A DNA stretch of 16,418 bases, from positions 1 through 16,418 of the forward strand of contig CAYSWS010000017.1 in assembly GCA_964434935.1 (NCBI GenBank), in the 5' to 3' direction. The translations under genes and the position numbers were made by a program. A model generated the notes under the pieces. It saw nothing but the letters and a program-made list of their open reading frames with translations. It did no database searches and was not told where the DNA came from. Shown here piece by piece: positions 6,456 through 12,602 of this stretch (positions are counted from its first letter, which is position 1; each line of letters starts with the position of its first letter). This stretch comes from CAYSWS01 sp964434935. GTDB taxonomy: Bacteria > Patescibacteriota > WWE3 > UBA101185 > UBA10185.

Positions 6456-6941
6456 TTATACTATTTCGGACAGGAACTGCTCCAGCTTAAGACTACCCTG
6501 CCACTGCTTGATCTCGTTTCCCTCCTCGTCGACCTGCACCAGGCTGTGTTGTACCTTAACGTTATATTTAGCTCTTAATTCCGGGCTGTTATCATAATCC
6601 ACCTTGAGAATGGTCACGTTTTCGGGAAGACGGTCTATGTTGGCCACAATATCACGGTCCAAAGCAGCGCAAGTTATGCACCATCCGGCTTTAAAGAACA
6701 GGACCACTTTTCCCATGTCAGCGTTGGCCAGCAGAGCCGGTTCATAGTCCTGATAGATACCCCTAGCAGAAACGTGAGCCTCGCCCTCCTCCGCAGGCGC
6801 ACCATCAGGTACCGTCGTGGTTTCGGCTGTCGTTTGCCCGTAAGGAACTGTTGACCTGCGGATAGCTCCGTAAAAAAGGATGCCTCCCACCAACAAACCA
6901 ATAACTACTATCAATAACAGAGTTGGTCCGGGATTTTTCAT
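6456..6941 (-). CDS. Membrane-anchored thioredoxin-like protein
   Basis: 161 aa. A single membrane anchor at about 7-27 is followed by a Thr/Pro/Glu-rich linker (31-56) and a thioredoxin domain (about 60-161). The redox site is GWCITC (C88, C91). At the usual cis-proline position the sequence reads KVQHSLV, so His132 replaces proline. The anchor and linker suggest that the domain faces outward, where it could accept electrons from the CcdA protein encoded 9 bases downstream. The ATG at 6941 is supported by a TTGACA/TATCAT promoter that ends 9 bases before it. Confidence 0.85.
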   Translation of the reverse strand: MKNPGPTLLLIVVIGLLVGGILFYGAIRRSTVPYGQTTAETTTVPDGAPAEEGEAHVSARGIYQDYEPALLANADMGKVVLFFKAGWCITCAALDRDIVANIDRLPENVTILKVDYDNSPELRAKYNVKVQHSLVQVDEEGNEIKQWQGSLKLEQFLSEIV

Positions 6942-6950
6942 AATATATTT

Positions 6951-6978
6951 ATGATAATCGATGTGTTATTTCTGTCAA
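6951..6978 (-). promoter_or_regulatory. Promoter of the membrane thioredoxin/CcdA operon
   Basis: Perfect TTGACA (6978-6973), a 16-base spacer and TATCAT (6956-6951), then 9 bases to the ATG at 6941. It gives a leaderless or nearly leaderless mRNA. Its -35 box lies within the promoter region of the divergent UDP-glucuronate decarboxylase gene. Confidence 0.75.
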
Positions 6979-6985
6979 CCCAACT

Positions 6986-6994
6986 TGGTATAAT
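6986..6994 (+). promoter_or_regulatory. Extended -10 promoter of the UDP-glucuronate decarboxylase gene
   Basis: TGG-TATAAT (6986-6994) is an extended -10 element with no good -35 box. Six bases separate it from the GTG at 7001, so transcription should begin on the start codon itself. Confidence 0.7.
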
Positions 6995-7000
6995 GTCTAA

Positions 7001-7939
7001 GTGAAAAATATTGTGGTCACCGGCGGCGCCGGTTTTCTAGGTAGCCATTTATGTGATCTGTTGGTCGAAAAAGAAGAGAACGTCATTTGTGTAGACAATC
7101 TTTTCACCGGCAGTAAAGAGAATATCAAGCATCTACTTAAAAAAGATAACTTTCGTTTTATAGAGCACGACATTATAGAACCTCTTTACCTTGACGACCT
7201 GGTTATTGATGAGATCTACAATCTGGCTTGCCCCGCCTCACCTATACACTACCAATACAATCCTGTTCGTACCATCAAGGCTAACACTATTGGCGTCATA
7301 AACATGTTAGGACTGGCCAAAAGGCACAAAGCCAGGATATTGCAAGCCTCCACGTCAGAAGTATATGGGGACCCATTGGAGCATCCGCAAAAAGAAACTT
7401 ACCGCGGCAACGTTAATCCTATTGGTCCTAGAGCTTGCTACGATGAAGGCAAGCGCGTTGCCGAAACATTATTTTTCGATTATTTCAGAAATCACGAACT
7501 GGAGATCAGAATAGCCAGGATCTTTAACACCTACGGACCACGCATGAGCAAGCATGACGGACGCGTGGTGTCCAATTTCATTTTGCAGGCCCTAAATGAT
7601 GAGCCCATCACCATCTACGGCGAAGGTTCGCAGACCAGATCATTTTGCTACGTGAGCGATCTCATTGACGGTCTTTATAAGCTGATGCAGCAAAACGAAA
7701 CCCAAGGACCTATCAATATTGGCAACCCGCATGAGATCACTATCATGGAGCTGGCAGAAAAGATAATTGGCCTCTGCGGCTCCAAGTCCCAGTTCGAATA
7801 CAAAGAGCTTCCCCAAGATGACCCTTTGCAAAGAAAGCCGGATATAACTTTAGCCAAAAAGATACTTGGCTGGTCGCCAAAAGTAGAGGTGGGAAAAGGC
7901 CTGGCGGAAACGGTTGATTATTTTAAAACGGTCAAATAG
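7001..7939 (+). CDS. UDP-glucuronate decarboxylase (UDP-xylose synthase)
   Basis: 312 aa, short-chain dehydrogenase/epimerase superfamily. The N-terminal GGAGFLG (8-14) binds NAD. STSEVYGDP (117-125) and the family-defining stretch NPIGPRACYDEGKR (139-152, with Y147 and K151 of YxxxK) identify the UXS branch. The reaction converts UDP-glucuronate to UDP-xylose with internal NAD recycling, supplying a pentose for glycans. The start is GTG, placed by the extended -10 box 6 bases upstream and because translation then begins directly with the first beta strand. It diverges from the redox operon and converges on the glycosyltransferase gene, overlapping it by 8 bases. A source of UDP-glucuronate is not in this window. 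Confidence 0.92.
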   Translation: MKNIVVTGGAGFLGSHLCDLLVEKEENVICVDNLFTGSKENIKHLLKKDNFRFIEHDIIEPLYLDDLVIDEIYNLACPASPIHYQYNPVRTIKANTIGVINMLGLAKRHKARILQASTSEVYGDPLEHPQKETYRGNVNPIGPRACYDEGKRVAETLFFDYFRNHELEIRIARIFNTYGPRMSKHDGRVVSNFILQALNDEPITIYGEGSQTRSFCYVSDLIDGLYKLMQQNETQGPINIGNPHEITIMELAEKIIGLCGSKSQFEYKELPQDDPLQRKPDITLAKKILGWSPKVEVGKGLAETVDYFKTVK

Positions 7940-8894
7940 TTTCTCTGACCACAAAGGTATCTCTGCCACCGGCTTCAAAGTAGATCCTGAGCATAAGTTC
8001 GCCCAGCATGCCTATCATGACCGATTGCAATCCCAACACCAACATTAAAATAGAAACCATGAACAAAGGTCGGCTGCCAATGCTTTCGCCCATGATCTTT
8101 AGAATGAGCATATAACCTGTCCCCAAGGCACCTATTCCGGCGATCACCGCCCCCGTAAACCCGAACAACCTCCCCGGCATGGCGTAAAAAGGTTTTTTGG
8201 CAAAATAGAGCATGAACGCCAAGGTCATGAGGTCCAACAAAACTTTTATAGCTCTTTTTTGCTGGCTGTAGGCCGACTGACCAAAATCTCTGTCCTTGAA
8301 ATCAACGTCAAATTCGATCATCTTGGCCCCGTACAATTTGACATAGTCAGGGATGAAACGGTGCATTTCACCGTAAAGCTTGAGGTTGTCTATCAAAACT
8401 CTGGTAAAGCCCTTCATGCCGGAGCCGCGGTCCTTCATTTCCACGCCTGAGATCTTGGCAATTAACTTATTGGCCAAACCGCTTTTTACTGCCCGATCCT
8501 TACCCCATCTGCCCACACGATTGGTGTTAACAAAATCGTAGCCTTCATCCAGATATTCTATGACCTTGTCCAGGTTGGAGACCGGAATTTCCAGATCAGC
8601 GGCTAAGGTAATGACGTAATCCCCCTTAGCAGCTTTGAAACCTGCCATGTAAGCCTGGGTCAAGCCGTAATTGGTCATAAGGTTAACACCGCGGATCTCG
8701 TCGTGCTTTCTGGCGTATCTTTCGATCACATCCCAAGTGCCGTCCCCACTGCCATCGTTCACGGCGATGAACTCAAAATCTTCTTCGCGGTCTTGAGAAA
8801 ATTCCAAGAGAGCATCAAAGGTGCGGTTGATGTTTTCCTCCTCGTTGTAGCAAGGAATGACAATTGAAACTAGTTTTTGCTTAGATCTTTCCAT
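7932..8894 (-). CDS. GT2 family glycosyltransferase with two C-terminal membrane helices (GtrB/DPM-like)
   Basis: 320 aa. VSIVIPCYNEEENI (9-22) and VNDGSGDGT (45-53) are the nucleotide-sugar binding elements of GT2. The DxD region reads LAADLE (97-102), where the usual first Asp is Ala and D100 is kept. The C-terminal part has two membrane helices (about 240-262 and 272-298) preceded by an amphipathic stretch. This layout is typical of polyprenyl-phosphate glycosyltransferases such as GtrB, ArnC and DPM, which load a sugar onto a lipid carrier on the inner face of the membrane. Its start overlaps the epimerase stop by 14 bases, so the two are coupled. The donor sugar is unknown. Confidence 0.87.
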   Translation of the reverse strand: MERSKQKLVSIVIPCYNEEENINRTFDALLEFSQDREEDFEFIAVNDGSGDGTWDVIERYARKHDEIRGVNLMTNYGLTQAYMAGFKAAKGDYVITLAADLEIPVSNLDKVIEYLDEGYDFVNTNRVGRWGKDRAVKSGLANKLIAKISGVEMKDRGSGMKGFTRVLIDNLKLYGEMHRFIPDYVKLYGAKMIEFDVDFKDRDFGQSAYSQQKRAIKVLLDLMTLAFMLYFAKKPFYAMPGRLFGFTGAVIAGIGALGTGYMLILKIMGESIGSRPLFMVSILMLVLGLQSVMIGMLGELMLRIYFEAGGRDTFVVRETI

Positions 8895-9843
8895 CTTTTA
8901 TCAAGGGCAAAATTTTTTCCTTGTACCACTGGCCGGTCTTAACAAAGCCTTCGGCGGGCGTGGTGGTAGGATCATACCCTAAGATCTTTCTCGCTTTTGT
9001 GATGTCAGCGGAAGTTTTAGCTTGATCTCCGGCTCGGGCAGGTTTTCTTTCATACTTCATAGGTATACCCATAACCTCTTCCAGTATTTTCAAGGCTTCT
9101 CCGGTAGTGATAGCGGCATCCAAACCTATATTAAATATCTCCCCCTGACATTTGTCCATTTTGTCCATAGCCATGATAAAACCGTCGATGACGTCGCCTA
9201 CGTAAGTGTAACTTCTGAGGTGGTCCTCACTGCCTTCAAAATAAGGGAATTTGTAATCGGTGAATAGGCTTCTGTAAACACGGGGGTAAAGCTTGTCCGG
9301 GCGTTCTCTTTCTCCATAGACGGAAAATAGTCTAAGCGAACAGGCCGGAAAACCGTTGTCTCTTTGTTCGGCTAGCACCAGTTGTTCGGCCGTTAATTTG
9401 GTCACACCATAATATGAAGCCGGTTTGGGAGCCGTATCTTCCGGCAAGGTGGCGTTCTTGCCATAAATTGAGGAAGTGGCAATGTTAACAAAAAATTTCA
9501 GACCGGAAAGGTCTTTGACGGCCTCCAATAATCTCTGCGTGGCTATGATGTTGTTGTCCAGATATGTTTCAAAAGGCTCAGTAGCAGAAATACCAGGCTG
9601 AGCGGCCAGATGATAGACCACTTCCACTCCGTCCACGTATTCAATAAGATCATCCGTGACCAGGTCTTTTTCGAACAATTTTACGCCTTTGGCCTTAATG
9701 TCCTCAGCATTAAGATCTTTTAAAACGCGTGAGTAATAAGGTGTGAAGCTATCAATACCCACAACTTCATGACCCAGGTCAATAAGGCGTTCGGAAAGAT
9801 GTGAGCCTATAAATCCTGCGGCTCCGGTGACTAGTATTTTCAT
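8881..9843 (-). CDS. NAD-dependent sugar-nucleotide epimerase/dehydratase
   Basis: 320 aa, extended short-chain dehydrogenase. GAAGFIG (7-13) is the NAD-binding glycine motif, TSSIYG (123-128) carries the catalytic Ser/Thr, and YYGVTK (144-149) supplies Y145 and K149 of YxxxK. YTYVGDVIDG is the conserved segment after the substrate loop. The overall pattern resembles UDP-glucose or UDP-glucuronate 4-epimerases; I cannot fix the substrate. The open frame extends to 9912, but the extra residues would run through a TATAAT box and the upstream terminator. The ATG at 9843 lies 9 bases after TATAAT and opens into the first beta strand, so I use it. The glycosyltransferase follows with a 14-base overlap. 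Confidence 0.9.
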   Translation of the reverse strand: MKILVTGAAGFIGSHLSERLIDLGHEVVGIDSFTPYYSRVLKDLNAEDIKAKGVKLFEKDLVTDDLIEYVDGVEVVYHLAAQPGISATEPFETYLDNNIIATQRLLEAVKDLSGLKFFVNIATSSIYGKNATLPEDTAPKPASYYGVTKLTAEQLVLAEQRDNGFPACSLRLFSVYGERERPDKLYPRVYRSLFTDYKFPYFEGSEDHLRSYTYVGDVIDGFIMAMDKMDKCQGEIFNIGLDAAITTGEALKILEEVMGIPMKYERKPARAGDQAKTSADITKARKILGYDPTTTPAEGFVKTGQWYKEKILPLIKDGKI

Positions 9844-9852
9844 ACAGTTGTT

Positions 9853-9858
9853 ATTATA
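9853..9858 (-). promoter_or_regulatory. -10 box of the epimerase/glycosyltransferase operon
   Basis: TATAAT on the minus strand, 9 bases before the ATG at 9843, again predicting a leaderless mRNA. No convincing -35 box is visible. The spacer region coincides with the T tract and stem of the upstream gene's terminator. Confidence 0.6.
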
Positions 9859-9859
9859 T

Positions 9860-9909
9860 CTCAAAAATGAGAAATCCTCGAAAAGGGGTGCAGGGTTCTT
9901 TTCGAGGAT
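9860..9909 (-). terminator. Strong rho-independent terminator
   Basis: ATCCTCGAAAAG and its perfect complement form a 12-bp stem (9874-9885 with 9898-9909) around a 12-base loop. On the minus strand it is followed by TTCTCATTTTT. It lies 8 bases past the stop of the small gene at 9918-10238. Confidence 0.85.
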
Positions 9910-9917
9910 CATTAATC

Positions 9918-10238
9918 CTAATAAGAAATGTACACGTACACTTCTTGATTTTTACTTCCGGACGGTGATGTTACCTCCCTTGTATCAAAATCTGCTTTCA
10001 ACTTATCGCGACTTATACAAAGAGAGCTTGAAGCCAATCTCAAAGCCTCGTCGACCACTCTCTCCTTGAACTTATGGTAGTGTTTCAGATCAAAAAGCTC
10101 CTTAACGCTAATTTCATCAACGTAAATAAACAAGGAGTTCACAAATCCACCACGAATCGTTAGACCAACCATATGCCCCTCGCCGTCCGTCTCAAACCAA
10201 AACTCCCTCACTTTTTTCATCAACATTTGATTGCTCAT
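9918..10238 (-). CDS. Small unknown protein, 106 aa
   Basis: I do not recognise this family. The protein is soluble, with no signal peptide or membrane segment. Residues 8-50 look strand-rich (REFWFETDG, MVGLTIRGG, VNSLFIYVDEI), residues 50-75 helical and charged, and the tail ends with EVYVYISY. The start has the strongest ribosome binding site in the window: GGAGGAGGAG ends 2 bases before the ATG, with its first GGAGG at 7-base spacing. An extended -10 box lies about 29 bases upstream, so this mRNA has a true leader. A 12-bp-stem terminator follows. The strong initiation signal and own terminator suggest an independently controlled, probably well expressed gene. Confidence 0.75.
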   Translation of the reverse strand: MSNQMLMKKVREFWFETDGEGHMVGLTIRGGFVNSLFIYVDEISVKELFDLKHYHKFKERVVDEALRLASSSLCISRDKLKADFDTREVTSPSGSKNQEVYVYISY

Positions 10239-10267
10239 CTCTCCTCCTCCTATTTTGATTTTTGTAT

Positions 10268-10276
10268 TTTATACCA
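10268..10276 (-). promoter_or_regulatory. Extended -10 promoter of the 106-aa gene
   Basis: TGG-TATAAA on the minus strand. Transcription would begin near 10261 and give a leader of about 22 bases that contains the Shine-Dalgarno repeat. It lies in the 52-base gap after the TsaB gene, which shows no terminator hairpin, so readthrough is also possible. Confidence 0.55.
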
Positions 10277-10290
10277 CAAATTTGGGCGTA

Positions 10291-10620
10291 TTAAAACTTC
10301 TTGAGCGTAATATTGGGATCTCTGCCGTATTCCGGCACGTCCAGTTGTTTGATGGTCTTTTTACCCATGGCCCAATTGAGAACATTGGCAATGGTCACTC
10401 CTATTTTCAGACCTGTAAATGACCCGGGACCTAAATTAGAGACAAATTCGTCAATATTTTCTATGGGCATACCATTTTCCTCCAACAACTCCTTGATGCT
10501 CGAAACAATATCTATATCGCCCTTTTTCTCTGCTAAAACTTTCTCGCTGCCGTTTTCCAGCCTTATCAAGCTCACCACTTTTTCTCTTCTTTTTGAGGCA
10601 TCAATTTTGATCTTGTACAT
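10291..10620 (-). CDS. tsaB: Short TsaB-like protein (N-terminal half only)
   Basis: 109 aa. The signature NLGPGSFTGLKIG (62-74) and the preceding helix and strand pattern match the N-terminal subdomain of TsaB, the partner of TsaD in making the t6A modification of tRNA. Full-length TsaB is about 220-230 aa; here the frame ends normally soon after the first subdomain, with VPEYGRDPNITLKKF replacing the rest. The N-terminal subdomain is the part known to contact TsaD, so a minimal docking protein is plausible. The gene overlaps tsaE by 20 bases and is the last of the four-gene chain. The 52 bases that follow hold no continuation of the family, so I see no frameshift remnant. Confidence 0.8.
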   Translation of the reverse strand: MYKIKIDASKRREKVVSLIRLENGSEKVLAEKKGDIDIVSSIKELLEENGMPIENIDEFVSNLGPGSFTGLKIGVTIANVLNWAMGKKTIKQLDVPEYGRDPNITLKKF

Positions 10621-11032
10621 CTATTTTCCTGGTATTTTCGTCCACGTACGTGAAACGTAACTTTTTTACCCCCTTAGGCAAGTTCTCTTCCAAAAACTCC
10701 GGCCACTCAATTATCACCACTGCGTCTTCCTCTTCGAACATCTCTTCCCATCCCAGATCATCAAGCTCTTCCGGCCTGGTCAGACGGTAGAGGTCCACGT
10801 GGTAAACCTTTCTTATTTTCCCTAAATTCTTATTATAGGTACGAATAATAACAAAGGTCGGGCTTTGCACACGGCTGTCAAATCCCAAAGCTTTGACCAA
10901 AAAGTTGGTAAAAGTTGTTTTGCCGCTACCTAAATTACCGTAAAGAGCAAAAACATCTCCGGGTTTGGTCTTTTTGGCTAGTTTTTCAGCCAGTCTATTA
11001 GTTTCTTGGGTAGAATTGCTTGTAATTTCCAT
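10601..11032 (-). CDS. tsaE: TsaE, ATPase of tRNA t6A synthesis
   Basis: 143 aa, normal length for the family. Walker A is GNLGSGKTT (32-40), followed by SPTF (57-60), HVDLYR (78-83) and IIEWPE (107-112), all characteristic of TsaE. It is the P-loop ATPase that supports the TsaB-TsaD complex that adds threonylcarbamoyl to A37 of tRNAs. The N-terminus MEITSNSTQETNRLAEKLA fits the family start, so the ATG at 11032 is retained even though it overlaps the VanZ-like gene by 55 bases. TsaB follows with a 20-base overlap. TsaC and TsaD are not in this window. Confidence 0.94.
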   Translation of the reverse strand: MEITSNSTQETNRLAEKLAKKTKPGDVFALYGNLGSGKTTFTNFLVKALGFDSRVQSPTFVIIRTYNKNLGKIRKVYHVDLYRLTRPEELDDLGWEEMFEEEDAVVIIEWPEFLEENLPKGVKKLRFTYVDENTRKIDVQDQN

Positions 11033-11352
11033 AACACTACTCCTGCCAAAATGGCGGTAACTGTATCTACCTTTATATCAAAAAAACTGGGTGATCTTAA
11101 ATAGGTGAAATATTGGTGGAATTCGTCCAAGGCGCCGTATAAAGAAGTGAGAATTATTGAGGTGAGCACGTTTTTCGAACCTTTGTAAAAGGCTATGCAC
11201 AGGAAAAAGAACAATATCACGTGGCCTGAGATCTGGTACTTTTCTTCTCCTAATCCGGTCTTCCAGATAGTTGTGCCGGTGACCGAAGAGCTAATGAATA
11301 TGACCAGCATCATAATCAGGGCCGGCAGCCAATTCTTAAATGATGTCATCAA
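10978..11352 (-). CDS. VanZ-like membrane protein
   Basis: 124 aa with four hydrophobic segments (about 8-24, 40-57, 61-76 and 95-110). The VanZ family pattern is visible as SGH (H44), ALDEFHQYF (74-82), R86 and SFFDIKVD (89-96). VanZ itself is linked to teicoplanin resistance, but most family members have no known function, so resistance should not be inferred. It overlaps the upstream exported-protein gene by 17 bases and the downstream tsaE by 55 bases in another frame, implying coupled translation. Two adjacent ATG codons (11352 and 11349) could serve as start. Confidence 0.82.
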   Translation of the reverse strand: MMTSFKNWLPALIMMLVIFISSSVTGTTIWKTGLGEEKYQISGHVILFFFLCIAFYKGSKNVLTSIILTSLYGALDEFHQYFTYLRSPSFFDIKVDTVTAILAGVVLWKLQAILPKKLIDWLKN

Positions 11353-11878
11353 TGTATTTTATCACTTTGGCCAGGAGGCTTAGTGGTTTTGGGTCCGGAG
11401 TTGGCACTTGTTCGAAGCTAACCGGGGTTGCTTTTTCTTCATAGATATACTGTTTTAAGTTTTGATTAACTTTTTCAATGTAATCCGTATATATATTTCC
11501 TCCCCATATCATAATTTTTGGAGTTTCAAATATCTTTTGGTCTACGGTATTTTGTATTTCAAAGTATAGTTCTGATTCACCTTGCAGATCCACTTTTATA
11601 TTCATGTCCTTTTGCAGTGTAGGCATTGCCGTCCAAAGACCACCCTGAGAAACCCACTCATTTTCTGCTTCATGGTAAACGCTTACAGCACCTACGGTCA
11701 TTCTTGGTCGAACCAAAAAGTCGCTTTCTTCAAAACCGTTAAGGCTATATGAGAATTCTATATTCAATTCTTTATTGTATGGAACTTTTTTAGTATCAAC
11801 TTCAACATCAAAATAATTCTGAGCGTATACCTTGCCGAATAAAATAAAAACAAATAATAAAAAGGTGAAAGCTCTCAC
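11336..11878 (-). CDS. Exported protein of unknown function, 180 aa
   Basis: I do not recognise the family. Residues 1-19 are a clear signal peptide with a likely cleavage site after VYA. Residues 20-125 look like a beta-sandwich (alternating strands such as YFDVEVDT, LNIEFSYSL, INVKVDLQ-like segments and ELYFEIQN). Residues 126-180 are a more helical, Pro-containing tail ending in KVIKYIDDII. It has no cysteine, so it is not an obvious Dsb client. The start is GTG, 6 bases after a TAGAAT box, which suggests a leaderless mRNA; it is the first gene of the chain with the VanZ-like gene, tsaE and tsaB. Confidence 0.7.
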   Translation of the reverse strand: MRAFTFLLFVFILFGKVYAQNYFDVEVDTKKVPYNKELNIEFSYSLNGFEESDFLVRPRMTVGAVSVYHEAENEWVSQGGLWTAMPTLQKDMNIKVDLQGESELYFEIQNTVDQKIFETPKIMIWGGNIYTDYIEKVNQNLKQYIYEEKATPVSFEQVPTPDPKPLSLLAKVIKYIDDII

Positions 11879-11884
11879 AACTTG

Positions 11885-11890
11885 ATTCTA
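11885..11890 (-). promoter_or_regulatory. -10 box of the exported protein/VanZ/tsaE/tsaB operon
   Basis: TAGAAT (5 of 6 matches) lies 6 bases before the GTG at 11878, placing the transcription start on the start codon. A second AT-rich option, TATAAA, lies a few bases upstream. No clear -35 box is visible. Confidence 0.45.
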
Positions 11891-11929
11891 TTTATATAGG
11901 CGTGGAATTAAAGTATGAATATTCTTGGG

Positions 11930-11971
11930 AAAAAAGAACGGGCGGAATGTTTTGTGGGTTAACACCCGCCC
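11930..11971 (-). terminator. Terminator of membrane-protein cassette 1
   Basis: GGGCGG (11971-11966) pairs with CCGCCC (11945-11940) on the minus strand, followed by GTTCTTTTTT (11939-11930). The stem sequence matches that of the terminator at 12289-12330. Confidence 0.75.
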
Positions 11972-11998
11972 TAAAATAAAACTGTCTGGTTATTTATT

Positions 11999-12232
11999 CT
12001 ATTTAAAAAACTCAGCGAAAAGCCACCAGACAAATTTTCCTATAAAATATAGAGCCAGAAGAGCCCACACGATCACAACTGGCCAGAATAGATATGCGGC
12101 GTACGTGTCTTTGGCAGCGTTGAAGCCTTTGATATAGAATATCTGCAGACTGAGATAAACAAACAAGCCCAAAAGAACGTACAGAGCAACTCTGCCTACT
12201 TTAACCACTAAGCTCGGAAGCTTTTCCAACAT
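11999..12232 (-). CDS. Small two-helix membrane protein, cassette 1
   Basis: 77 aa, unknown family. Two hydrophobic segments (about 14-33 and 46-70) are separated by a polar loop (IKGFNAAKDTY). The C-terminus is aromatic-rich (KFVWWLFAEFFK). The start is supported by AAAGGAG 8 bases before the ATG, and the promoter and leader are almost identical to those of the neighbouring gene at 12354-12593. The two proteins share VLLGLF in the first helix and a Leu-Leu then Lys/Trp pattern in the second, so they are probably diverged duplicates. There is no catalytic motif. A CCGCCC-stem terminator closes the unit. Confidence 0.72.
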   Translation of the reverse strand: MLEKLPSLVVKVGRVALYVLLGLFVYLSLQIFYIKGFNAAKDTYAAYLFWPVVIVWALLALYFIGKFVWWLFAEFFK

Positions 12233-12241
12233 GATGCCATC

Positions 12242-12287
12242 TCCTTTATCTAAAGATTTGTTTTCTGGATTATAACAATTTTAATTG
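12242..12287 (-). repeat. 46-bp promoter/leader repeat, copy 1
   Basis: Matches 12603-12648 at 44 of 46 positions; the only differences are at 12248-12249. It contains a Shine-Dalgarno AAAGGA, a CTTT/AAAG mini-hairpin whose four-base loop holds both differences, an extended -10 box (TGT-TATAAT, 12277-12269) and the palindrome CAATT-NN-AATTG (12276-12287) in the promoter spacer. The palindrome position suits a repressor site. Confidence 0.85.
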
Positions 12288-12288
12288 G

Positions 12289-12330
12289 AAAAATGAAAGG
12301 GCGGAGTGCTCAAAAAAGCGTTGTCCGCCC
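12289..12330 (-). terminator. Terminator of membrane-protein cassette 2
   Basis: GGGCGGA (12330-12324) pairs with TCCGCCC (12305-12299) on the minus strand, with an inner GCT/AGC pairing, followed by TTTCATTTTT (12298-12289). It separates the two cassettes and abuts the promoter repeat of cassette 1. Confidence 0.75.
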
Positions 12331-12353
12331 AAGACATTGTGTAACGACGAATG

Positions 12354-12593
12354 TTACCTCTTCCTTAAAATTTTTAACGGCTTGATCACATCAAACCAAA
12401 GCGTTTTACTTAGTGTGTAAACAAAGTACAACAGAAATCCAACCGATGTCGTAATAAGACAGAATTTACTTATGTGCCCTCCAAGAGAATGTACGTATAC
12501 GGCCACAGCAAATGTGTACTCCAACAAAGCTATGAACAATCCTAGCAAAACAATTCCTATGACGTTAAGTATTCCTGTTTTTATATAATTCAT
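12354..12593 (-). CDS. Small two-helix membrane protein, cassette 2
   Basis: 79 aa, unknown family, with two or three hydrophobic segments (about 7-30 and 43-63) and a basic tail (KPLKILRKR) that should face the cytoplasm. A TTG at 12602 could extend it by three codons, but AAGGA lies directly against that codon. The ATG at 12593 has AAGGA 9 bases upstream, like its partner gene, so I use it. It is the upstream member of the tandem pair and shares the 46-bp promoter/leader repeat with it, while the protein sequences have diverged strongly (VLLGLF and the overall layout remain). Confidence 0.7.
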   Translation of the reverse strand: MNYIKTGILNVIGIVLLGLFIALLEYTFAVAVYVHSLGGHISKFCLITTSVGFLLYFVYTLSKTLWFDVIKPLKILRKR

Positions 12594-12602
12594 TGCCCTC
12601 AA

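Noticed and set aside
9844..9912. N-terminal extension of the epimerase to 9912
   Set aside because: The added 23 residues lie over the upstream terminator and the TATAAT box, and the Rossmann fold begins exactly at the ATG at 9843.
10978..11352. Reading the VanZ-like gene as a glycopeptide resistance gene
   Set aside because: Family membership is visible, but most VanZ-like proteins are not resistance proteins and there is no van gene cluster here.
12331..12357. Two alternative small hairpins after the cassette-2 stop (ACATT/AATGT and GTAAC/GTTAC)
   Set aside because: They are mutually exclusive 5-bp stems close to a clear terminator and partly include the stop codon; too weak to call a switch.
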